NCBI RefSeq assembly: GCF_048771995.1
Contig: NC_133063.1
Coordinates: forward strand, 5,716,001 to 5,780,000
From: Taeniopygia guttata
Taxonomy: Eukaryota; Chordata; Aves; Passeriformes; Estrildidae
Length of the DNA stretch: 64,000 nt
Direction: 5' to 3'
A program made the position numbers and the translations under genes. The notes under the pieces were generated by a model. The model worked only from the letters and a program-made list of their open reading frames with translations, did no database searches and was not told where the DNA came from. This document shows positions 47,301-59,100 of the stretch, in pieces (position 1 is the first letter of the stretch; each line of letters opens with the position of its first letter).

Positions 47301-47836
47301 TGGAGAAGATTAATCATTTGATTAAACAACAGATTGTAAGGTTGGGACAAGAAGCAAACCTACCTTGGCCCCAAGCTCTCCCATTAGCATTATTGCGAAT
47401 CCGGACAAAACCAAGAACAAAAGAAAAATTAAGCCCCTTTGAAATATTATATGGGAGACCATATACAGTTCAAGAAGGAATCACACCAACACAGGTAGGG
47501 GAAGAAACCCTACATAAATATATAGTAGCCCTGACCAAACAATTAAGGGAAATTGAAAAATATGTGGCTGGAGCTCAGACCAGAGAATTAGATGGGCCAG
47601 TACATGATGTACAACCTGGGGATTATGTATATGTTAAGTCTTTTGCAGAAAAAAGCCTGGAACCACAGTGGGAAGGACCCTACCTAGTGCTCCTCACTAC
47701 CTTTACTGCAATCAAGATCAAAGAACAGAAAGCCTGGATCCATCACTCCCGAGTGAAGAAAGTTCCTGAGGGAGTCTGGAAAGTGACACCAGGTGACAAC
47801 GAGCTGAAGTTGAAGCTCACCTGCAACAGCGAATAA
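44282..47836 (+). pseudogene. pol: Gammaretrovirus-like pol with one in-frame stop
   Basis: Read through from gag: protease (LVDTGATFSVLN, about 44360), reverse transcriptase with LPQGYKNSP and the YVDD active site (near 45303), RNase H (FTDGSS, IYTDSRYAFG, about 46200-46390), then integrase with the core acidic residues in [16 protein letters not shown] and [11 protein letters not shown] at 46838-46840 interrupts at the RNase H/integrase junction; both sides are otherwise open. In the integrase zinc domain the expected CxxC reads CSLG, so one zinc ligand appears missing. Length fits gammaretroviral pol. Protease and reverse transcriptase look complete. Confidence 0.92.
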
Positions 47837-47853
47837 ATGGACCTATAGAAATT

Positions 47854-49912
47854 ATGGACATGATGGAGAAGGTCGTAACTATTATCACTATTGCCACAGT
47901 TGTAACAGGAGCCAATACAATACCACACAAGTACAACGTAACTGGAATATATCAGTGTCAAGGAAGGGCCTATGATCCCCACTCTTGTAGGGCCCTGAAT
48001 GAGATTATAAAGGTTATAAAATGCACGTTTGTGGGAAGGGAGAAATGTTTGGGGATGTAACTATGCATTTGTGCAAGATGGGTTCCATGAGGCTTACCAA
48101 CCACCCATGAAACTCATTCGGATTAGTCCTGAATGCTGTGACAAATGTTTGAGTAGATGTCCTGAATTTAGACTAAAACTAGAGGGATGTGCAATAAGAG
48201 GGTATGATCTTGATTTTAATATCACTCAAGTGTGTGTTGAATATCATAAGAACAGAACTAGAACTACCCCTCCAATACAAAAGAAAGCTATTACTACCCC
48301 ACAACTACTTATCCCAGAAGTAGAGGAGCAGCCTATAGCTCCTACGATTACTAAAACTGGGCCGTATGCTATTAAGAAAACGGGAATCCAAAGACTGCTG
48401 GTCAATCCAGAATGGTCTCTGAAGCGAGTAGAAATGGGAATACAGGTAAATGCTTCAGATGTCCAGCCAGAGTGCGCCCCATTTCTCAGAAATCCTTTCA
48501 TGGATTGGGCCACTTGGCTTCAAAAACAAATACTCTCCAACTTTAAGAGTAAAAGAGATCTCACTGGGCTGCTAGGGACTGGACTAGGAGTGCTAAATAC
48601 CATAGATTCAGAAGTACTGATGAATAAACTAACAACAGTAGGGAACGACTTAGTTAAATTACAGCAACCTTTGCAATCTTCCCTACTAGCACTGGGTGAC
48701 AACCATTGGAAGTTATCCAAAGTATTACCAGAATGGGAGAATACTGAAGAGCAAGACCATAAATTAATAATTAATGCATTAGGCACAGCTAGCGAAAATG
48801 TTTCACTAGCTCTTGGGTGTACCCAAGCACAACTATGGATGCAGTCAGTAGCTGCTGCAGTGATCAGGGAAGGCGGGGAGGGAATATTCCCTGCTGAACT
48901 CCGTAAAATTGTTTGGGATAGTGCATCTGATATAGAAAGGGAACTACAAGCTTGGTGGACTTTGGTCAATTTCACTTATAACCCTATGACAAGTAAAGTA
49001 ACAGCCTTTGTCTTAACAATACATAATGCATCAGTGAGCTTAATTCATCCTATAGTGCCCCTAGGATTAAACCATGAGGGGACTGTGTTATATCCTTCTG
49101 AACATAAAACATGGGCGCGAGAAATCAGAGGAAAGTGGCAAACCATCAACCTAGAGCCCTGTTCTATGAGGAGACAACTTGGGTAGATATGTGAGGGGAC
49201 ATTAGAAAGTAATAAAGATACATGTTTAGATACGGACCAAAGCATTTGCTACTTTGAAACGCATTCAGGTAACCAAACAACTTTGCTTGTATATGTAGGA
49301 CAAGGTTGTGTCTGTCTCAGAACAGCATGCCCCACCATAATGATAGACAATCTAAGCATGAATGAGACTCAGTTCAATTTATGTGTCTGTAACTTTGTTA
49401 AAATTGAGGGATGTGACTTCTCATATCAGGCACCTGTAGTATCACACCAGTATATAAAAGCCAATTTAATTACTGTACAAGAGATAGTGCCCGTGCCCAT
49501 AGGAATGAATTTGACTTTAGTTGCTCAATTGTTAGAACATCAAGAACTGAGAGAAATTTTAAAAGAGATTAGAGACGTAGGGAAAAAGACTTTAATTACT
49601 ATACACTATGACACAGAAACCATCAAAGGAGTTTTCAAACGATTTGAAGAACACTTGTCTCATTATTGGTGGGATGTGCTTTTTGGATGGTCACCAACAG
49701 CAACCGGCATACTTAATACTTTAATTCATCCTATTATTGTGTTGCTTATTTTAGTTAGTATAAGCTTGATTTTGTCTGTTGTAATACTTGTTTGGAATTG
49801 GAAAATGATACAACGAATGACAGCCCTAACTTCACTATCAAAAGCATATGGCTTAGTTTTGAAACAAACTGGACACATATCTTGGGCAGATGAAGAAAAG
49901 TCTATATATTGA
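47854..49912 (+). pseudogene. env: Divergent retroviral env with one frameshift and one stop
   Basis: It starts 18 bp after pol with a signal peptide (MDMMEKVVTIITIATVVTGA). A frameshift near 48040-48060 moves the frame; the next segment runs to TAG at 49184-49186, then continues in the same frame to TGA at 49910-49912. A basic KSKR site precedes a Gly/Leu-rich stretch (GLLGTGLGVL, about 48550-48600), resembling a cleavage site and fusion peptide. A membrane anchor rich in Leu/Ile/Val lies at about 49720-49800 with a tail of about 35 residues. No immunosuppressive LQNRRGLD-type motif or CX6CC is visible, unlike the other two Envs in this window, so it is a different Env lineage. Confidence 0.8.
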
Positions 49913-49928
49913 GTAAAGGAATTTACTC
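49911..49928 (+). other. Perfect hairpin at the env stop codon
   Basis: GAGTAAA (49911-49917) and TTTACTC (49922-49928) form a 7-bp stem with loop GGAA, a GNRA-type tetraloop, overlapping the env stop and just before the 3' LTR. Function unknown. Confidence 0.5.
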
Positions 49929-49950
49929 ATTCCAAAGAAGCAGTGGGGAA

Positions 49951-50640
49951 TGAAACGTAAACTTTAAGGCATTTAGAGATTTTGAAGAGCTAAGATTTTA
50001 GTTAGAAATAAGCCTTACTAGAATTAATTAAAATAAGAATAATAAATGAGTAGGCCTTGATGAAATTAGGAGTTAGTAGTTAACTAATAATTAATTGCTT
50101 GTCAGCACAATGTTTGGTTAGCTGGGTTTATAATGAAGAATATAGAAACTGATAAATAGCTTTTAAGAACATAAGACAATTGTGGGCCTCCTCTGTTCTT
50201 AAACCAATTGAAGACAAGGAATGGGAGTTCTACCAAGAGTTCATTTGTCATACTTGCATTGAAAAGGTAGAAAGGTCAGAACGAGGAAGACTTCATTTAC
50301 TTCCTCATTTTGGGACCCCTCCCCATAAAAGGGACCACCGACCCATTTCAAGGGACAAACTGCGCATGCTTAATAGCTTTTGGAGTGATTAGCATACGAA
50401 GCGGGGAATGGGATGTACCAAAAATATGAATATGCATTTGTATTTTGTATATTCAATACTTGTATGGATAAAAAGACTCTGTAATCACCTGGAAGGTGCG
50501 GTGTGTATTTGGGAGCTATCCCGCACGCTGCCGGGCGTCGAATAAACATACACTTTCTAACTTTAAACTGTTAGAGAGTTTTTGTCCGTCACAGTTGGAT
50601 ATCGATACTAGATCAATATCCATATTTTTTTAATAAATCA
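49951..50640 (+). repeat. 3' LTR of tRNA-Arg provirus
   Basis: 690 bp, the same ends as the 5' LTR. A weak purine tract (AAGAAGCAGTGGGGAA, 49935-49950) precedes it. It is followed directly by the target duplication GGGC and unit B sequence. Confidence 0.93.
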
Positions 50641-51374
50641 GGGCCCCCAGAACAAGGAGAAGATGGTGAGGGCTTACAGAATGATTCTGGTGGTTGATGG
50701 GCACTGCTGGTGCTGCCTGGAGCAGCTGTGGGCCTGCAGTGGCAGTTTCCTGCTCCCTCTCTGCAGCACTGGTGGTGGCAGGGGCGATGGTGATGGGTGT
50801 CTCTCCCTGCAGAGCTCTGTTTGGCACTGCCGCTACCATCAGTCTGCCACGCTGGGCGTGTGCGTGGGAATCGGATCTGCCGCTCCACTGCCTCTTCCTA
50901 CCACCCTGCTGGGCTCCACTGGGCTTGGCTGGACTCCCTTTTGGCTTGGCTGGACTCCCTTTTGGCTTGGCTGAACTCACTTGGTATCAGTGTCACCAAT
51001 CTGGGCTGCACTGTTCTGCTGGAGCGGAAAAACAGTCCCACGTGCCACCCTGGCCCTGATGGTTTCAGTTGTGTGTCAGAGCTGTCACTTCTGTGCCACT
51101 CATCTCAACCCCGTGGCCTAAAAACTACTGTGGAAGGACAGAACTGGGAGGGAAATGGTGGTGGTGCTTTGGTCCCAAGGCCTCTCTGCTAGAGGGAGCC
51201 AGAAAGAAGGATCCCCCTTGCATTTCTGGTCATGGCATTTCCGTGCTGAAATCACACCCATGGCTGTGATGTAAAATGAATAAACAGTGCTGAAAGATCC
51301 ATGACCTGGTTTCTGTAGCTAGGAGAAACCTCTAAATGCAATTAAAGTAGTGCTTCTCCTTGTTTGCTGCTTTC
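50641..51374 (+). other. Terminal conserved segment of unit B after the provirus
   Basis: Homologous to 19738-20451 and 63014-63726. It contains two copies of a 21-bp stretch (GGACTCCCTTTTGGCTTGGCT-like, at about 50931-50972) where A and C have one, and a plus-strand AATAAA near 51279. No gene is firmly supported; the minus-strand frame of unit A is truncated here by the LTR. Confidence 0.6.
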
Positions 51375-51388
51375 CTGAACTGAGCAAG
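51375..51388 (+). other. Empty site of the class II ERV
   Basis: CTGAACTGAGCAAG lies between GCTGCTTTC and GTCCAGCTGG. At the A/B boundary these 14 bases are replaced by 7.5 kb of ERV. It records the arrangement before insertion. Confidence 0.85.
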
Positions 51389-51692
51389 GTCCAGCTGGAA
51401 GAAGCCTTCTGGTTTTTGCTCAGAAGCATTAGTGGCCAAAGAGCACTGATGTGGTTCCTCACATCCCGCTCCCTTCTCAGTGCTCAATTTCTCAGGGAGG
51501 GCTATAGGGGATTAGTGTGTTCTTGGAGTTACTCTTAGATGCCTTGAGCAGTAGCTTATGGACTAGGAGGGCTTTTTGTGTTGCTTTGTAGCAGAGGAGA
51601 GCTTTGCAGGCTTTTTTTGGCCTGAGCTGTAGGGAAGATCTGGTTCTCTGCTCTCTGTGACTTCACAAACCAGCCCAGGGTGGCTGCTATTG

Positions 51693-51731
51693 TGATGTCA
51701 GGGGCCGCATCCCAGCGTTGCCAAGGCAAAG
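51693..51731 (+). promoter_or_regulatory. CRE-like and X-box-like pair upstream of kinase gene C
   Basis: TGATGTCA 51693-51700 and GTTGCCAAGGCAAAG 51717-51731, unchanged from A and B. Downstream, unit C alone has a strong splice-acceptor sequence TTTTTCCCCGCAG (ending 51861), where A and B have TTTTTCCTCAAG, so the 5' UTR splicing of C may differ. Confidence 0.45.
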
Positions 51732-51900
51732 TTGCTGTGCCCAGGCCCGGCAGGGCTCAGTGAGCAGAGCAGCTCTGTGGCACGCTGACTGCAGGCGGAA
51801 CCTGCTGATCGCCGAGGTTTCTGCCAGCAGGACTCGCAGGATTTTTGGTTTTTCCCCGCAGGCGTTGTCTGGTGCAGACTTGGGCAGCGCTGCTCAGGCC

Positions 51901-53058
51901 ATGGAGAGAGTGTGTGCTGCAGTTTGCACGGCTTTCTCCGTGGCCTATTCTGGGTACTTTTTCACCCAGCTGGCACGTAAGTGGACGGTTTTGTGCAGTG
52001 TGGCATATGGACACCAAAATGCCACCAAGAGGCCTTGAGTTGGGTAAAGCTGCTGTCAGCAGCTGCAGCTAAGAAGGGGGTGTCTCTAGCCAGAGGGGCC
52101 TGGGCAGCATTTGTAATGTAGCCTGCAGGGGCTCCCCTCCTCCCGTGGCATAGCCTGTGCCCATGGGGTCTGGAATCTCCTCAGTTTGCTGGCTCAAGCC
52201 AGACAACTTGCAAGATAGGAGGACTGGGAGAGTTTGGCAGCAGTCCTTGGAAAAGCTGTGCACTGCTCTCCAGCACTGAGGGAAAGTCCTTCAGTTCAAG
52301 TCTTCTTGTCTGCATTCCCTCATCCCAGCATGTGCCTTTGGAACTTGACACTTCCTGAGTGCTAAAAGAGCCATTCCTTCTGGGATGAAATCACAGGATC
52401 AGCTTGGAAAAGGCCTCTGAGATGGACATTTCAGAGCAGTTCTTGTATGCTGCTGAACCCAGGAGCTGTTCCTGCACTGTGTCACCACAGAACTGCCACC
52501 ATGGCTAAAGGGGACTTGGGGGAAGCTTTTTTGGGGAAGGGTTTTCAGTAAGCTCATGGCAATTGCTGCATGCAATCTCTTCAGAAAACTAAAGTCCAGG
52601 GAAGAGAGGAGCTGTATCTCCTGCTGGGTGGGGTGGGGCAGAAGCTGGAATGCCTGTTGCAGAACCACTGGAACTTTCTCAGTCTCGAGTTTCTATGGGT
52701 TGAGAGGCCAAAGAGGACAAAGGGTAGACACGAGGCAGTAGTTTGTGCTGTTGCCTTGCTGTGTGACACAAGGGTTGTTGCTGGAGTGATGGAGTGAAAG
52801 CAGAATGCTCTGTCTTTGGTTGCTGACTATTTGGTGGGCTTGCCCAGCACAGGCAGTTTCCTTACAGCATCTGCTTCTTTTTGCCTTTTGTCTTGCAGGT
52901 CACATCACCCGTGTCTGGAGAGAATCCGCTCCTTGGGTGAGTGGGAAAGGAACCTTTGGTGTGGGTAGCATTTGACAATTGTGGAGCAAGCTGTGAGCTG
53001 GGCCTGGTGCAGTCCAGTGCTAGCCTTGTGGGATGAATGAAAGAACAGTCCAGGCTCT

Positions 53059-53114
<56 letters not shown>

Positions 53115-56100
53115 TTTGCTGGAGGAGTTGGATCCTGAGCTGTTTTCTCCAGCTCATTTTCAGAGCATTTAAGCAGCTGAAAGTGGGGTTGCTTGGTGCT
53201 TGAAGCCATGATGGAAGTTCTCCTGTACAAGAGAGTGCAGTCCCATCTAACTGGCCCATTTGACTTGAGTTTGAACAATTAGAATGCCATTTCTCTGCAG
53301 ATGATTTCTCCTTAGTGCATCTGGCTCCAGAGCTGAATGGAGAGGTTACCTGTCCCTGACACTGCTGTCTATCTGCAGAGCCCAAAACAGACCTCTGAGC
53401 CTCCTCTGGATGCATGTCTTCCTGAAGAAGAGGCCAAAGGGGAGGAAGATTCCCACCAAAGTGCACCTGCTGCCACTGCAGGGCCTGAGCATCCAGCATC
53501 AGTAAGTGGCAGCTCTGGCTAGTCCTGTGGCTTGAGCAAAGCAGAGCTGCAAGTTTCTGAGCAGACAGCACCTGCCCTGCCTGGCTGAAGATGCTGAGGA
53601 CTGGAATCTTTCCAGCTCTCCCAGAGCAATTCCCCCAGCCTGTGAGGCCTGGAGAAGGGGTGTGGTACTTGGACATTTAGGCATCACTTTCCTACTGTTC
53701 TGACAGGGGCTGGGAATTTGTCTCAGCAAGAGACAAGAGGTAGCAATAGGATGTCTTTGGATGCTCCTGGGGTACAAGTGAGGCCCTTTGTGCCCAGGGG
53801 CTATGCAGGGTCCTTGTCCCCAGTGAAGAGAGCAGTGCAAAGGTGCAGTTCACAGCCTTGCAGGATATGAGGAGACACTGTCCCCAGGAGGGACGTGGCC
53901 CTCCCCACAGAACAGCCAAAGTCAGGAGCTAAAGGAACAGCTGAGATGCAGCGAGGCCTGTAGCTGAAGAGACGTAAGGCTCTGAATGACAGGTTCTTTC
54001 CTGACCCTCCTGCTGCTGTCTGTGCACAGAGCAAAAGGGCAGCGCCAGCACCTGCTCCGGCTGCCTCTGCACCCGAGGAAGAGGCTGAAGAGGAGGAAGG
54101 TGCCAATGAACCTGCCCCTTCTGTCAGCCCACAGCCTGAGCAGCCAGCATCAGTAAGTGCCTGTTTGGGTTAGCAGTGTCTTTGGTGACATTTTGTCCCT
54201 CATGTAAAAGCAGGGTTTGGGTTCGTGGCCTTGAGCTGGAGAAGTGGGCTGCAAAAGCTGAGAGGTGAAGAGCCCTGGATGTGGCCAGCAGCATCTTCCT
54301 CAGGGCTTGCATTTGAAATGAGATCGGAGGGGCATCTCTGCCAGGCACATTTGTGACCCAAATTAATTTCTTGTCCCAGAGCTCCAGCTCCTCTGTCGTG
54401 GCACCTGCACCAGCTGCAGCTGAAGAAGCCTCCAGTGCCCAAGCTGGAAACTCAAGCAGGAGCAGCTCGTGCACCTGGAGCACGACTAGTTCCTCTGGTA
54501 GCAGGGAGCTGCTGGGAGAGAGGACAGAGGACAAGTGCCTGGCCATGCTGAGTACGTCCTTTGTGACCCTTGTGTGCCGCAGCAGTGCCTGGTGTGTGTG
54601 TGCGTGTGTGAGCAAGAGCTGTCCCAGCTCCTGTTCCTCCTCAGCTGAGTGCCAGCTCCTGAGGCCTCCCCACAGGAGCTGTTGCTGTGCTCTGAGGTGG
54701 GGAGGGATCTCTGGGCTGCTGCTCCTGCCTCGGAGGGCAGCTGGGCCTGGTTTGGCCTTGCCTGAGCTTCCCTCTAGGCAAAAGGCAGAGCAGAGATTGT
54801 TTCTGGCTGAGCAGGAGGCTGTGACCGAGCAAATGAGGAGGCCTCCAGGAGCTCCTGTGGGGCCCAGCTGCTGTGGGGCACGGCCAAGGTCATCTTCAGA
54901 GCTCAGCCTGTCCTAAAAGCTGAGGGACCTCATTCCTAAGGCCCATCACAGTAGGGTAGAACATCAGCTGCTGCTCTTGAGCAGCAGAAGGGCCTTGTTT
55001 AGGCAAAGTCCTGCTTCAAGCTGGAGTTCTTAGCTTTGCTGGAGGCACTTTGCAATATTCTTCCTGTTCTGGAAAGGGCAGCTGTTGATAAAAATGGATT
55101 CCAGAACCCAAGATGCCTTGCATGTTTGCAAGGATTAAATCTTTTGTTGACTGTCCCAGAGTCTTCATTGCCCGAACAGAAAGGTTGTGTTTGTCCTGCT
55201 GCCCTTAATGTCTGTAGGCAACAATCACTTCTCTTGCTTACACTTTTCTGTGCCCTGTCTCTTCTGGCTGTTTCTTGATGTGCTTAGATTTTAGTTTAGA
55301 CTTCTAGTTTTGGACAGGCCATCTGTGCTGCAGGGCTGCTTGTCCTGCTGCTGTTGTTTTTAAGGTGGTGGTGGTGTGGTGGTGTTGCTGTTTCCTGAGG
55401 GAGTGAGTTGAAAGGGCACAGTGTCCCAGAGAGTGGGGCTGCCTTTCTGATCTGCTGCAGGGTGGGATCTCTTTTGAAGGGAGCATCTTTCCTTGGGATT
55501 TTTACAGAGATGCTGGTGAGTGAGGGAGATCCTGAGGCTAAATACACAGAACTGGAAACAATTGGCAGAGGGTGAGTGCAGCCACAGTTCCTTCCATTTA
55601 CTGTTTGTCCCTGGACTGTTTTCCTCTTGTACTGTGGATTCCTGCACTTGCAGGGACTAAAGGACTTCTTCTTTCTCTGCGGCTGTTTTGTTTCTAGGGG
55701 TTTTGGCACGGTCTGCATGGCAGTGGAGACTGCCACAGGAGAAGAGGTAAGCGTCAAGCAGCGCCACAGCTTCTGCAGAACTGTTTTAGGACAGCATTTG
55801 ATCTGTCATGTCTGGAAGAGTTTGCTTTGTTGCTGTGAAATGGAGAATGCCAGTGGAATGATCAAGCCCCCTAGAGGTTGTCCAGCAGTTTTGCTCCATG
55901 TTTTCTGGCAGAAATTGACTTTCTGCTTGCAAGAGGAGTGTGAATGAAAATGGGGATGATAAAGTAAAGCCATGGGGGAAGTCTGTGGGAACGGTGAGTG
56001 TTGTTAGAGCTTTGAGGTGGACAGCATAGACCATGTTTCTGCCAGGTTTCCAAGGCAAAGGCTATCTGGCTTTTTGTCCTGGCAGGTGCCCAAGCAAGCG

Positions 56101-59100
56101 GTCTGATGTCCAGCCACAAGGCAGCTTGGCCCAGCCCAGCTCTGTCACCCCATCATCACTGTCTCCGTGTTCCCCTGGTGGTTCTGTGCCACCAACTTTG
56201 GTTCATGTTTTCCATGTTGTTTTAGGTGGCCATAAAGAAAATTAGTCTCCTGGAAGAGAGCAACAGCGAGGTGTGCCTGAATGAAATCCAGATCATGCGT
56301 GGCAATAAGAATGCCAATCTTGTCACCTTTGTAGACAGGTGAGTGGTTCTGCTGTTCTGCCATGAAAGGTCATTCACATCCTGCAAGCCAGAAGTTCAAC
56401 CACTCCTTTGGTGGCTGGCAGAGGATGGAGCTGTTAATTCCTGCTTCTGGGCTGATCTACAGCGTCCTGGGAGGAGATTGCATTGGGGCTGCATTCATCT
56501 TTGCTGGCATACCTAGTTGGAAGTGTGCTTTCAAAGACCGGCCTTGGCCCTTTCTTACTGAGCCAACAGCCTCAAAGTTCCTGTCCTCTCTCCACATGGT
56601 TTCATTTGTTTTGGCATTTGATTTTTTCCCACGGGTCTCCAGTGCTGACAAAGCGCTGTAGATTGTATCTCCCTTGGCGTGTTGCATTGGTGTGGATACC
56701 AAGCAGCCTTTAGACTGCACAGAGTTCAAGCCCTGTAGAGCATTGTGAATGACTATTCCGCCTGTCTTCCTCTGAGAGAGACACAGGAGCAAGAATCCAT
56801 CAGGTCATGTAAGTGCACACCTTCATCTCCAGGCTGTTGTTTCCTCCTTTCAGCTACCTGGTGGATGAGGAACTCTGGCTGGTGATGGAATACATGGATG
56901 GAGGTTCTTTATACGATGTCATCAGGGAGACTCATATGGCAGAAGGAGAGATAGCAGCTGTCTCTCGGGAGGTAAGGGATGGCGCTTGTGCTTCCCATGG
57001 CCTGGTCGGGACGGCCCTTCCAAATGGGTGATAAGGAGAGGAGAGATTTCCCCTTCCAAGCTTCCTTTCTGCCTTTCTCTTATGCCTGGCAGTAGCAAGA
57101 GCAGATGAAGTGCCTGCCAATGTGCCTGCCCTTCTTCTAGTGTGTTTGTGTTTGCCTCTCTAAAGCCTTGCCGGGAGCCTGTGTGTGCTGCATTCCTTCC
57201 CCACAAGAGCGAAGTGGCTGGTGGCACCATGTTGAGCAAGTGGCAAAGACAAAGAGATCCTCACAGGACTCTCACAGAGCTCAGCCTCAAAGGAGAGCCT
57301 TGCACCCCAAGTGGTGCTTGCAAAAGCAGACACTGTTGTCTGGCTGCAGAGAGTACAGGCGCTGCAGCAGTGCACCTTGAGTCTGTGTTTGCAGGGCACT
57401 GGCCAGAGCAACAATTGCCCTTTCCCTTTCAAAAGCAAACAGCCACGCCCTTAGAAAAGCTCTGCTGTCCTCGTGTTGGAGCAGCCAGCTCTGCTGCCTT
57501 TGCCAGCAGCCTGGCCTGCCCTGGCTCCGCATTCCCCAGGAAGTCAGTCTTGCAGGTGTGCCACTGCCCTGCTTGTGGGACGCAATCCACTCAGGCTCGT
57601 GTTTCTTTTTCCTCTCTCAGTGCCTGCAAGGCCTGGATTTCCTTCACTCCAAGCAAGTGATCCACCGAGACGTAAAAAGCCACAACATTCTCCTGGGCTT
57701 GGACGGCTCTGTCAAGTTGGGTGGGTGTTGCTGGCCAGGCTCAGCCGTGGCGGGCTGCGGTGTGGGGCTGCCTTTGGGTGCTGCCGGTTCCCTGGTGCCT
57801 GTGGCAGTGCAGGCTGCCCTGCTGCGAGCGCAGAGCACAGCCACAAGGTGCAGGGAGCTGTAGCTGGGCAGAAGGGGTCAGCAGTGCCTTTGGCTTGTGT
57901 GTGTCCCTTCCCCAGCAAGGCAGCAGCAGTCTAATAGCTTCAGGGGACTAAAAGCCACTGCCTGAAGTCGGGGGCTTTTGCAAAGTGGCCAATTGCGTAT
58001 TTCCTCAGCTGCAGGCCCGAGGAATGGCAGCATGCCCCTGCTACAGCTGGATTCCACACTGCCTTCTTAGACATTGATTCAGTGGGGAATTCTTTTCTTT
58101 GCTCTCCTTTTTCAAGCTGGCTTGATGTGAGTGTTTTTTCTCCTCAGCTGATTTTGGCCTTTCTGCTCAGCTCACCGCTGAGCAGAGCAAACGAAGATCA
58201 CTTGTTGGGACTACTCACTGGATGGCCCCAGAAATTTTCACAAAGAAGCCCTACGGCCCCAAAGTGGACATCTGGTCCTTTGGAATTGTGGGGATCGAGA
58301 TGGTGGAAGGAGCACCTCCTTACCTGATGAACACCTCCCGCACGGTACGCTGCAACTCCCCTCAGATGCTCCTGTCACTCTGACTAAATCTACTCCCATT
58401 CTGCTGCCTGGGAAGCTTGCTAACACCTGACAATGATAGGTGCCAGGCTGCATAGTCTCTTATGCTTCTTGCCCAGATTATCCCCTTGGCATTTCATCAT
58501 GAATAGCACAAGAAAATCACACTGCCTTTTCCTTGATGGAAGCTTTGCCTAAGAGAGCAGTGAGCAGCTTTACCTAAGGGAGCAGTGAGCTGCATTTTAT
58601 GGGTGGAATCCTTGGAAATAGTAAAGTTAGATTAAAGTCTGTCTTCCACCTCGCCTGTAGAGCTGGTGTCAGTGCTGAGAGAAGCAAAGTGTGCTGCTGC
58701 TGATGGAGTTGCTCCTAATTCCATCAGCCAATGAAATCAGGGATCAAGGCAAGAGCCTTTGCATGTTGGACTGGCTACGGCTGCCTCTGGCTTTGGGTTC
58801 TTTTAGTAGGGGTAGGAAAGGTATCTCCCTCCCTCTGGCAGGGAGTAAAGAGCCACTGGGGAGTGGAGCTTGTCCAGTGGGGTCTGTGTGAGCAGTTTGG
58901 GGTGTGGAGGAGACAGGTGGAGCGTGGCATTTCCTTCTTCTCCAGGTTCAGCAGCTGATAATCACCAGGGGCACCCCGAAGCTGCAGAAGCCCAGGCAAC
59001 AGTCGGCTTGGCTGCGAGACTTTCTGCGCTGCTGCCTGGAGACGGACGAGGACAGGCGCTGGTCTGCCCAGGAACTTCTGCAGGTAAAAGGCAAAGCGGC

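Larger units (their letters stand above)
39638..50640 (+). mobile_element. 11-kb gamma-type provirus with tRNA-Arg primer site
   Basis: It is flanked by the 4-bp target duplication GGGC (39634-39637, 50641-50644); units A and C keep the uninterrupted site. The two 690-bp LTRs start TGAAACG and end AATAAATCA and differ at about 11 positions (1.6%), so it is older than the tRNA-Phe provirus. Order: LTR, primer site, splice donor, hairpin array, long leader, extra ORF, gag, UGA, pol, env, LTR. Only a few lesions are visible: one stop in pol, and one frameshift and one stop in env. Gag and pol are gammaretrovirus-like; env is not obviously so. Confidence 0.95.
27956..51388 (+). repeat. Tandem unit B, split by the tRNA-Arg provirus
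   Basis: The second direct copy of the kinase-bearing unit. Without the 11-kb provirus at 39638-50640 it is about 12.4 kb. The last segment (50641-51374) continues the unit after the provirus and joins unit C without an intervening class II ERV. Confidence 0.93.
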
